Source: Deinococcus sp.
GTDB taxonomy: Bacteria > Deinococcota > Deinococci > Deinococcales > Deinococcaceae
Direction: 5' to 3'
Assembly: GCF_018260555.1 (NCBI RefSeq)
Contig: NZ_JAGLBB010000085.1
Coordinates: forward strand, 1-8,371
Length of the DNA stretch: 8,371 bases
Shown here: positions 1 to 5,297 of the stretch, in pieces
Position numbering within the stretch: the first letter of the stretch is position 1
Layout of the letters: each line of letters opens with the position of its first letter
The notes under the pieces: model-generated
Told to the model about the DNA's origin: nothing
The model's database searches: none
The model's input: the letters and a program-made list of their open reading frames with translations, nothing else
Made by a program: the position numbers and the translations under genes

Positions 1-888
1 ATTTGCAGTAAATATTATGCTCATACAAAACGGGAACAAGCGTTTTTTGCCGTGTTTATCGTGCTGAGCAGTTACGAAATCTGCATTTAAAACTTCTGTA
101 CCGACTTTATAAGAATCAGGAAGGCCGTGAATCTCACAGAATTTGTTATGATAACCCGCAAGCCAGTTATATTTGCGTCTTACCTCTGGTTGTTTAGCAT
201 GACGTTTTATATTTTCCGAGATCACGTCTCTATGGTAATCCATTACTGAAAATTCATTAGAACCTATGACATTATCTTTAGGACCGTCATAGTAGGACAG
301 TCGCTCATCTATGATATCAGGTAGATACGATCCACGCATATAGTTCAGGAAATAGAGCCCGTCCCCACCATCAAGCAATATTGCATTTCTCATAGGATTG
401 GAATGCGGAGAGGCATAGTATTTATGATATGTTCTCAATTTTTTAATAGCAGCCTCAGTGAAGGCAATTCTTGGGTAAAGCGAAGTGGCTTCCATTCTAT
501 ATGCGTTTATTAACGCCGGTCCAAATATAATCTCTTCATCGACGTAAATGTAATCGTAGTCTATGCCACCCCTAATAAAGTACCCTTCTAAAGCAAGCTC
601 AAATTGGATTTCGCTGATCACCCCAAGCAATAGACCTATTTCCAATTCCCCATCCTCTTCTTCAATTGTTTCAACGACAATGACAACATTGTCAGTCAAA
701 ATCCTTGAAGTCCAGATGCCATTATTGAGCTTGACCTTTTGATATGCTGCGGAAAAGGCATTCTTGATTTTGTTCAAGAGTATATTTTGTTGCTCTACGT
801 CATCTCCGGATATCAGGGCAGTAAAACCCAATATATCCCAATAGTAGACATATGCGCGAGTCATCTCAACCGAAGATGTTGTTATCAT
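1..888 (-). CDS. Class III nucleotidyl cyclase-like protein, Pycsar PycC-type candidate (partial, runs off left edge)
   Basis: Minus-strand frame open for 296 codons from ATG 888 to the window edge, bounded upstream by a stop at 898-900; the C-terminus lies outside. Visible blocks are YYWDILGFTAL (about residues 15-25), LTDNVVIVVE (64-73), an RGGI block (106-109), FGPALINAYRMEA (122-134) and PRI (139-141). The spacing fits class III nucleotidyl cyclase-like proteins: Asp18 and Asp66 sit where the two metal-binding aspartates lie. Pycsar cyclases, which make cCMP or cUMP on phage infection, belong to this broad family, but substrate cannot be read here. ATG at 864 (MTRAYVYYWDILGF) is a possible alternative start; neither start has a good Shine-Dalgarno, but a TATAAT box lies 8 nt before ATG 888. 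Composition is far more AT-rich than all other genes in the window, indicating recent transfer. It follows the Fic gene by 31 bp. No effector (PycTM, PycTIR) is visible. Sure of the gene, fairly sure of the fold, unsure of a Pycsar role. Confidence 0.72.
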   Translation of the reverse strand, partial: MITTSSVEMTRAYVYYWDILGFTALISGDDVEQQNILLNKIKNAFSAAYQKVKLNNGIWTSRILTDNVVIVVETIEEEDGELEIGLLLGVISEIQFELALEGYFIRGGIDYDYIYVDEEIIFGPALINAYRMEATSLYPRIAFTEAAIKKLRTYHKYYASPHSNPMRNAILLDGGDGLYFLNYMRGSYLPDIIDERLSYYDGPKDNVIGSNEFSVMDYHRDVISENIKRHAKQPEVRRKYNWLAGYHNKFCEIHGLPDSYKVGTEVLNADFVTAQHDKHGKKRLFPFCMSIIFTAN

Positions 889-896
889 TCCCAACA

Positions 897-902
897 ATTA
901 TA
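897..902 (-). promoter_or_regulatory. -10 box TATAAT for the cyclase-like gene
   Basis: A perfect TATAAT on the minus strand ends 8 nt before ATG 888. I see no convincing -35 hexamer 16-18 bp upstream (the region reads CGTTAA, inside the Fic stop). It implies a leaderless or very short-leader transcript started between the Fic gene and the cyclase-like gene, so the latter need not depend on the toxin-antitoxin promoter. Confidence 0.5.
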
Positions 903-919
903 GGGCCAAGTTCCTTTGA

Positions 920-1795
920 TTAACGCTCCAAGTCCATCTCCCGCATGCGGCCGCTCGCGGTAAACTGCACGCTCTGTCCTTCCTGCACGCCGCGCCCCAG
1001 CTCGCGTGTCAGCGCCACGATGACCCGGCTTCCGTCCTGTACGGCGGACAGCTGACGTCCCTTCCAGGCCACTTCACCGGCGTAGTTCTGCCCTTTATTC
1101 GCGGTGGCGACGTAGAGCCCATTCCAGTCCTGCCCGCGCTTCTCCAGAGCCTGTTCGGCCTGCTGCAAGGCCCTGACCGCCTGGCGGTCGCTGATCTCCA
1201 GCAGCATCCGGCGCAGCCCCTCGTTGTCTCCCCGGGCGGATTCGATGCTGACCTGAATCATGCGCGCCTGGCTCACCACTGAGAAGTTCAGCTGGTGGCC
1301 CGCTTCCACCCCCAGCTCGCGCATGAATTCGCGTTGCGTGCGGCCGTTGCCTTCGCGGAAGGGATGGGCGGCGTTCATGTCCCCCATCAGCTCAGCAGCC
1401 TTCCCCGCGAACTCCGGCCGGGACAGGCCGCGCAGCTGGTTGTCCCGCTCCAGCTGGCGGAAGGTGTCCCGGAGGAAGGGCTCAACCATGGGACCATCGG
1501 CAAAGCGGGTCCCGCCCTTCATCAGCCCCGCAGGGGGCATGAAGCGCTCGCCCTGAATGGTGGTCCACTCACCGCGGGTCTTGCCCGCCCACTCGTACAC
1601 GTCGCCGAATGCGCGGCGGTGGATCTCGCGCAGGTGATCCAGATCGAAGCGGCCGATGGGCCGCTCCAGTTGCTTCATCTGGGCCAGACGCACGGTACTG
1701 ATGACGGTCTCGCGGGCCTGCAGTTCGGCGGCGTCTGTGAGACCCAGCCGGTTTTTGAAGGTGCCGTTCTCCTGAAGGTAAGGATCGGCGGCCAC
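920..1795 (-). CDS. Fic-domain AMP-transferase toxin, VbhT-like
   Basis: A 291-residue Fic protein. The catalytic motif HPFREGNGRTQR spans residues 144-155: His144 is the general base, Glu148 binds metal, Asn150 and the two arginines bind the nucleotide phosphates. FDLDHLREIH and FGDVYEWAGKTR (50-74) and GERF in the flap region (82-85) match the N-terminal half of the Fic domain. Fic proteins transfer AMP from ATP to target hydroxyls; VbhT-type and FicT toxins are known to modify DNA gyrase and topoisomerase IV, but the target here is inferred. Residues about 226-291 form a small beta-rich extension (LYVATANKGQNYAGEV onward) replacing the BID secretion domain of VbhT, so no type IV secretion tag is seen. 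The start is GTG at 1795, the only standard start after an in-frame stop at 1838-1840. It lies 10 nt past the antitoxin stop with no clear Shine-Dalgarno, suggesting translational coupling that keeps toxin below antitoxin. The gene looks intact. Confidence 0.93.
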   Translation of the reverse strand: MAADPYLQENGTFKNRLGLTDAAELQARETVISTVRLAQMKQLERPIGRFDLDHLREIHRRAFGDVYEWAGKTRGEWTTIQGERFMPPAGLMKGGTRFADGPMVEPFLRDTFRQLERDNQLRGLSRPEFAGKAAELMGDMNAAHPFREGNGRTQREFMRELGVEAGHQLNFSVVSQARMIQVSIESARGDNEGLRRMLLEISDRQAVRALQQAEQALEKRGQDWNGLYVATANKGQNYAGEVAWKGRQLSAVQDGSRVIVALTRELGRGVQEGQSVQFTASGRMREMDLER

Positions 1796-1805
1796 GGTCA
1801 GCCGG

Positions 1806-2009
1806 TCAGGGACGGCGGGCTGGAAGTGGGGCCGTCTTCAGGCGCTCGACCACCTCATCCGCGCTCAGCTCGCCGCGGACGTACCCGTCCAGGTGACCTT
1901 CAAACGCAGGGTCAATAGACAGGCCTTCCAGGCGCGCTTCATGCCGGGCGTGCTCAAGCGCTTTGCGCCGGGCCTCCTGGGCCAGGATCGGGGAATCCAG
2001 TACAGTCAT
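1806..2009 (-). CDS. VbhA-like antitoxin of the Fic toxin
   Basis: A 67-residue protein directly upstream of the Fic gene, the usual order for class I Fic toxin-antitoxin pairs. ARLEGLSIDP and YVRGELSADEVVERL align by eye with Bartonella VbhA (QRLEGLEPDP, VVVGELETSDVI), which holds an inhibitory helix and a second conserved helical block. The inhibitory motif of such antitoxins is (S/T)xxxE(G/N): its glutamate pairs with the second arginine of the Fic motif and blocks productive ATP binding. Here Glu28-Gly29 are kept, but the Ser/Thr position is Glu24, an unusual substitution. The ATG at 2009 is preceded by AGGAGGTG at ideal spacing, the strongest ribosome binding site in the window, fitting an antitoxin made in excess. 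Confidence 0.87.
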   Translation of the reverse strand: MTVLDSPILAQEARRKALEHARHEARLEGLSIDPAFEGHLDGYVRGELSADEVVERLKTAPLPARRP

Positions 2010-2013
2010 GCAA

Positions 2014-2021
2014 CACCTCCT
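2014..2021 (-). promoter_or_regulatory. Strong Shine-Dalgarno of the antitoxin gene
   Basis: AGGAGGTG on the minus strand; the AGGAGG core ends 6 nt before ATG 2009. It fixes the antitoxin start and contrasts with the weak initiation region of the toxin gene behind it. Confidence 0.8.
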
Positions 2022-2042
2022 GCTCGTGCTACACGCAGAATA

Positions 2043-2192
2043 TCATGAAGCGGGTGGCTCGGGTGCCGTCTCCGGTTCCAGTTCTTCCGGGCGTTCCGGC
2101 TCGTCCGGCCCGGTAGGCGACGTTTCCTGCGCTTCGAGAGAGGCCCTGAGCAGGTCAATCATTTCCGCGTTGGCAAGGTCATGAGGATTCAT
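2043..2192 (-). CDS. Small acidic, proline-rich protein of unknown function (49 aa)
   Basis: Reading from ATG 2192 gives a 49-residue product: a short helical N-terminus (DLANAEMIDLLRASLEAQE, about 5-23) and a disordered-looking tail rich in Pro and Glu (about 24-49). Codons look like those of the neighbouring GC-rich genes. It lies 33 bp before the antitoxin and 57 bp after the 79-residue gene, on the same strand, so it could share their transcript. No clear Shine-Dalgarno precedes ATG 2192; ATG at codon 11 is an alternative. I do not recognise the family. It could be a real small protein, or a chance frame filling the gap. Confidence 0.45.
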   Translation of the reverse strand: MNPHDLANAEMIDLLRASLEAQETSPTGPDEPERPEELEPETAPEPPAS

Positions 2193-2249
2193 GCGCTCTG
2201 ATTGTGACCCATGTCGACCGGTGTGCGCGCCGCATCGTTGCTTGACACC

Positions 2250-2489
2250 TCAGGCCGACAGAGAAAGAAACCGGCTGAACAACTGGAGGGTCGGGGTGAG
2301 GCAGGGCAACTGCTGTCCCACGACGGCCAGCTCGTCGCTGTGGCGTCTGAGGGTCTGGCAGTCATCCAGGCTGAGTTCGAGAGGGGGAGCTGCCCGGTAG
2401 GCCGCGTCCAGCGCCGCCGTGGCGAGATCCCAGTCCTGTTGCTGCGCACGGAGCACAGCATTCTGGTACAGCGTCAGAGGTGAATTCAT
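2250..2489 (-). CDS. Hypothetical 79-aa helical protein with one TPR-like hairpin
   Basis: ATG at 2489 lies just past the stop of the 260-residue gene (2500), with CAGGTG 4 nt before it as a modest ribosome binding site. The reading frame extends further upstream, to an ATG at 2522 inside the preceding gene, but the 2489 start fits spacing better. The product is predicted helical. Residues about 8-30 (LYQNAVLRAQQQDWDLATA, then AALDAAYRAAP) have the Ala, Leu and aromatic spacing of a single tetratricopeptide-like hairpin. No signal peptide, membrane segment or catalytic motif is visible. Tight spacing suggests co-transcription with the 260-residue gene. Family not recognised. Confidence 0.55.
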   Translation of the reverse strand: MNSPLTLYQNAVLRAQQQDWDLATAALDAAYRAAPPLELSLDDCQTLRRHSDELAVVGQQLPCLTPTLQLFSRFLSLSA

Positions 2490-2499
2490 GGGCACCTGG

Positions 2500-3282
2500 T
2501 CATGCGGGGATGAGATCGGCAATGGTGTACATGCTGCCGGGATGGGTGAGTCGTCCGGGGGTGGGAAAGGATCCGCCGGGGCAACGGTGGGTCCGTCGGC
2601 GGGCCAGTGCGCCGTTCATCTCGAACAGGGCGGCCTGAGCACGCTCGGCGGCGTCCCTGGTGGCGCCGGGCAGCACCAGACTCAGGGCATAGAGGCAATT
2701 TGCGCTCTGCGTCGCCAGGTCACGGCCGGAGAGACGCTGAAAGTCCAGGATGTAGACGTAATCGTCGTTGTGCAGGGCCTCGCGCAGGGCGCGGGTGATG
2801 TGCGGATGGGTCGCTTCCGGGCCGCACTGCAGGGTCAGCAGGGTGGCGCCGCGTGGTGCGGGGGTGCTCCTGACGCGCTGCGTGCTGGTCAGTTCAGCCT
2901 CAGTCAGCAGGCGCGCGGCCAGGCCCCACTGGCGCATGCGGGTGATCAGGCAGTGGCGGTCGGTGCCGCGCGTCCCTGTCGTCCGGGAAGAGCCGTGAAC
3001 GCGACCTATGGACAGAACACAGGGAGCACGGACGGCCCCGGGCGGATGGTGGTACAGCAGGCGGCCCCGCTGTCCGGGCGTCAGTTCGGTCTCGAGGAGC
3101 GCGGCGAGGAACTGACTGCAGTGTGTCCGGGCCTCGGCCGCGCTGCGCAGCGATTCGGGCAGGATGAATTCGAGGTGGAGGGTGGGTGGGTGGTGGGAAC
3201 TTGAGAGGGGAAAAGGACGGGACGGAGTCAATCCGGTGAGCGTGGCTGCGCTCACCTGACCACTGTTCAGGACTTGCCCCAT
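2500..3282 (-). CDS. Hypothetical protein of unknown function (260 aa)
   Basis: I do not recognise this protein. After a low-complexity N-terminus (about 1-33) there is a beta-helix stretch (TLHLEFILPESLRSAAEART, 34-53), a basic Arg/His/Thr-rich middle (about 85-125), a second beta-helix stretch (ATLLTLQCGPEA, 146-157, then ITRALREAL) and DDYVYILDF (173-181). No membrane segment or known catalytic motif is seen; the fold looks like a small soluble alpha/beta protein. The ATG at 3282 is supported by TACGAT ending 6 nt upstream, the same close box as at the peptidase gene; there is no Shine-Dalgarno. The opposite strand is also open here, as is common at high GC, but that frame is Gly/Gln-rich and less protein-like. 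It heads a small group with the 79-residue gene behind it. Confidence 0.6.
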   Translation of the reverse strand: MGQVLNSGQVSAATLTGLTPSRPFPLSSSHHPPTLHLEFILPESLRSAAEARTHCSQFLAALLETELTPGQRGRLLYHHPPGAVRAPCVLSIGRVHGSSRTTGTRGTDRHCLITRMRQWGLAARLLTEAELTSTQRVRSTPAPRGATLLTLQCGPEATHPHITRALREALHNDDYVYILDFQRLSGRDLATQSANCLYALSLVLPGATRDAAERAQAALFEMNGALARRRTHRCPGGSFPTPGRLTHPGSMYTIADLIPA

Positions 3283-3288
3283 GAACGG

Positions 3289-3294
3289 ATCGTA
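3289..3294 (-). promoter_or_regulatory. -10-like TACGAT close to the ATG of the 260-aa gene
   Basis: TACGAT (TAnnnT) on the minus strand, 6 nt before ATG 3282, as expected for a leaderless transcript of Deinococcus type. No clear -35 (GGCCCC at 17 bp). It suggests this gene starts its own transcript after the TPR gene. Confidence 0.4.
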
Positions 3295-3313
3295 AAGTCA
3301 TGACAGAAAGAGG

Positions 3314-3367
3314 GGCCGACAGGGAGGCGACTGCTTGATGAGTACCGCATGTGAAGGTCTGTCGGCC
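3314..3367. repeat. Inverted repeat GGCCGACAG / CTGTCGGCC between the TPR and 260-aa genes
   Basis: A perfect 9-bp inverted repeat, arms 3314-3322 and 3359-3367 with 36 bp between, straddling the gap behind the TPR gene and overlapping its last codons. It has no T-tract, so it is not a standard intrinsic terminator; it might form an RNA stem or bind a regulator upstream of the 260-residue gene. Confidence 0.35.
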
Positions 3368-3374
3368 TGCCTGC

Positions 3375-5120
3375 TCAGCGGATCTCCAGCATCCTTGCAG
3401 CCAGTCCTTTTGGCGTCAGGTACCCTTCCAGCAGGGCGCGAACAGCAAGCTCCACCTCTTCAAGCGCCCCGATCATGGGGTACATCGCCGACGTGCTGGG
3501 CCGCACACCATAGCTCTGCACGACCGAACGGGCACGGAGGTGATAAGCCTCCTTCTGGTGCGTCAACAGGCCGTAGGCAATCCGCACGGCTGAGACAGGC
3601 TGCCTCCAGACCGTGACCTCACCCACCTGTTGCCGCAGTTCCTTCTTCTTGCGGCGGCTGCCACCAGGGTCACTCTGCACAAACGAGAAATCACGGCGCA
3701 GGTCAAAATCCAGGGCCCGGAGCACCAGATCACAGGCGTACACCGGCGGCAGCACCACGTCATCAAACACGACGTTCTGCTGGCCCACCTTCATCACGTC
3801 CCGGATGGCGAAGGCGCAGGCACCGACCGGTTCCGGCATGAGCGCCAGATACGCCGCGGCGGTCGGGTGCCAGCGGTGCAGCAGCCGCGCCAGGCCGGGC
3901 GCACTCGCGTACCGCCGCTCCTCGACCTCGGCGAACACCTGCCGCAACCCCGCCTCCATCCGCGCCACGGACCAGTCCCCCGGCGCGGCCCAGGTCAGCG
4001 CCAGGTCCAGTCCGGCGCCAAGCGACAGCACCCGCAGGTCAAACAGTTCCGCCGGCACGTCACCGATCCGTTCGAGCGCCCCGGCCGCCGCCGAGAATTC
4101 CCCGCGGCCCAGGTGGGCCGTCGCCGCCGCCCATTTCGCGAACGCGCGCTGCCACTGGTAGATCCGCCGCCCCTCATCCTCCGCGAGGCGGCAGAGCTGA
4201 ATGACGGTGGCGAACTGACTGGCGCGTTCCTCCGCTTCCCGACCCTCACGCGGCAGGGCGGTGGCGCGCATCATCCCGCGCATGACCTCCGTCATCCAGC
4301 CGAACGGCTCTTCACCCGGCAGCGTGGGGAACACGTCACCCTCCAGCCCACCCACCCCCCAGAAGGCCGCCTTCTGCTGCAGGAGCGAGCGGGCGCGCTG
4401 CTCATGGACGCCGTCCACCCGCTGCGTCAGATCGGTCAGGGTCGCGACCGCTTCCGGGTAATTGCCCAGGAGGAACAGGCTGTTGGCCAGGGCCAGTTCC
4501 GTGAAGCGCCATCCGTACCGGAACTGCTGCCGGCGGTCGTCCTGGGCCAGGGCGATCGTCGTCTCCACGTGCCCGGCCGCCGAATGACAGGAGATCAGGG
4601 AGGCCCGGGTCCGGGCGACCGACACGGCCCCCTTGATCTGCTCCGCCAGAAACAGCGCCTGCGAGGCGTACTGCAGGGACTCCTCAAAGTTCTGCTCGTT
4701 GAGGTACAGGACCGCTGTGGGAAGGTAGATCCCAATCTGGGCCTCAATCAGCAGGTCCGTGACCGGCACCTGCGACAGCCGCCGGAGTGAGAACGCCAGC
4801 GCGCCGCGCATCTCCGCCAGGCGGGCATGCATGTGCGCGCCGCCCTCCATCATGATGTTGACCGACCGCTGGTAGACCGCGAATCCCTTGGCCACTTCGT
4901 TGGCCACGACGTCACCCATGGTCAGGCACCGCTTCAGCAGCCGGTCGTACTGCGGCGTGCGGCGCCAGTAGGAAACGATCAGCGCCCGGATGTACGCGGT
5001 GTCTGAGCCGATGCCCTCCAGGGCGTCCACGATCTGCTCGGGTGGAACATGCTCGATCTGCTCGATGAACCAGTCCTGGAAGACCTGCGAGGAGTCGAGA
5101 TCAACGGCGTGAACGTCCAT
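3375..5120 (-). CDS. TPR-type helical-repeat protein, candidate peptide receptor or regulator
   Basis: A 581-residue soluble, nearly all-helical protein. Tetratricopeptide-like hairpins are clearest at about 129-171 (AVLYLNEQNFEESLQYASQA), 208-233 (LANSLFLLGNYPEAVATL) and 329-354 (AAATAHLGRGEFSAAAGALE), with degenerate helices between and a basic patch SRRKKKELR (488-496). No signal peptide, membrane segment or sure helix-turn-helix is seen; the N-terminal 80 residues are helical and could be an output domain. TPR proteins bind peptides or partner proteins. It sits 31 bp behind a 44-residue exported peptide gene, itself behind an oligopeptidase gene, recalling Rap and other RRNPP receptors that bind processed peptides; Rap proteins are near 380 residues, so this is longer. 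ATG 5120 is preceded by GGGTAAGAG. Confident about the gene and repeat fold; the receptor role is inference from context. Confidence 0.85.
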   Translation of the reverse strand: MDVHAVDLDSSQVFQDWFIEQIEHVPPEQIVDALEGIGSDTAYIRALIVSYWRRTPQYDRLLKRCLTMGDVVANEVAKGFAVYQRSVNIMMEGGAHMHARLAEMRGALAFSLRRLSQVPVTDLLIEAQIGIYLPTAVLYLNEQNFEESLQYASQALFLAEQIKGAVSVARTRASLISCHSAAGHVETTIALAQDDRRQQFRYGWRFTELALANSLFLLGNYPEAVATLTDLTQRVDGVHEQRARSLLQQKAAFWGVGGLEGDVFPTLPGEEPFGWMTEVMRGMMRATALPREGREAEERASQFATVIQLCRLAEDEGRRIYQWQRAFAKWAAATAHLGRGEFSAAAGALERIGDVPAELFDLRVLSLGAGLDLALTWAAPGDWSVARMEAGLRQVFAEVEERRYASAPGLARLLHRWHPTAAAYLALMPEPVGACAFAIRDVMKVGQQNVVFDDVVLPPVYACDLVLRALDFDLRRDFSFVQSDPGGSRRKKKELRQQVGEVTVWRQPVSAVRIAYGLLTHQKEAYHLRARSVVQSYGVRPSTSAMYPMIGALEEVELAVRALLEGYLTPKGLAARMLEIR

Positions 5121-5131
5121 CTCTTACCCGG

Positions 5132-5154
5132 TGACAGCGGCCGGCCGGCGGTCA
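5132..5154. repeat. 23-bp imperfect GC palindrome between peptide and TPR genes
   Basis: TGACAGCGG...GCGGTCA, centred at 5143, pairs over seven positions with two internal mismatches and a five-base loop. It overlaps the peptide stop codon and ends about 11 bp before the TPR start. On the RNA it could form a hairpin that sets the peptide-to-receptor ratio, or it may be only the GC-rich spacer. Confidence 0.3.
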
Positions 5155-5286
5155 GTCCTTGTCGGCATTGATCGCGATGCAGCAGGCGGCTTTTGCCGCC
5201 TGAACGACGTGCCCTCTGGTCCCAGCGGCGTACGCTGATCCCAGGCCAATCAGAAGAACAAGAGCGTACCCAAGCAGTTTCTTCAT
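5152..5286 (-). CDS. 44-aa exported peptide precursor with vicinal Cys pair (Phr-like or bacteriocin-like candidate)
   Basis: ATG 5286 follows the peptidase stop by 11 nt, with AAGGGGG (overlapping that stop) about 6 nt before it as ribosome binding site. The product is 44 residues: a basic start (MKK), a hydrophobic core (LLGYALVLLIGLGS, 4-17) and an AYA-A site giving likely signal-peptidase cleavage after Ala20. The mature part of about 24 residues starts AGTRGHVVQ, contains CC at 35-36 and ends INADKD. Size and layout resemble Bacillus Phr precursors (about 40-44 residues, export signal, active peptide from the C-terminus), and it lies between a peptidase gene and a TPR gene. Alternatives: a small exported antimicrobial peptide handled by the HTTM pair across the promoter region, or a small periplasmic protein using the Cys pair for metal or disulfide. 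No family recognised. Confidence 0.72.
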   Translation of the reverse strand: MKKLLGYALVLLIGLGSAYAAGTRGHVVQAAKAACCIAINADKD

Positions 5287-5297
5287 GGTGAGCCCCC

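Noticed and set aside
62..75. 14-bp sequence whose reverse complement recurs at 8297-8310 (GTAACTGCTCAGCA)
   Set aside because: The left copy lies within the cyclase-like coding sequence and does not extend beyond 14 bp; one such match is not far from chance in a window this size. I would only revisit it if more copies exist outside.
1295..1918. 207-codon plus-strand frame
   Set aside because: Antisense to the Fic gene and the end of the antitoxin gene, both identified by motifs.
2189..2461. 90-codon minus-strand frame overlapping the 49-aa start by 4 nt
   Set aside because: Overlaps nearly all of the 79-aa gene in another frame; Ser/Arg/Pro-rich product without helical patterning. The ATGA overlap is probably chance.
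2419..3204. Long plus-strand frame (261 codons) opposite the 260-aa gene
   Set aside because: Product is Gly/Gln/Ala-rich with no recognisable pattern and weak start; the minus frame has better secondary-structure patterning, a nearby -10 box and fits the co-directional gene row. Not fully excluded.
2900..3301. 133-codon minus-strand frame starting before the 260-aa gene
   Set aside because: Arg/Pro-rich shadow of the 260-aa frame.
3630..4790. 386-codon plus-strand frame
   Set aside because: Antisense to the clear TPR gene; Arg/Pro/His-rich composition typical of a GC-rich shadow frame.
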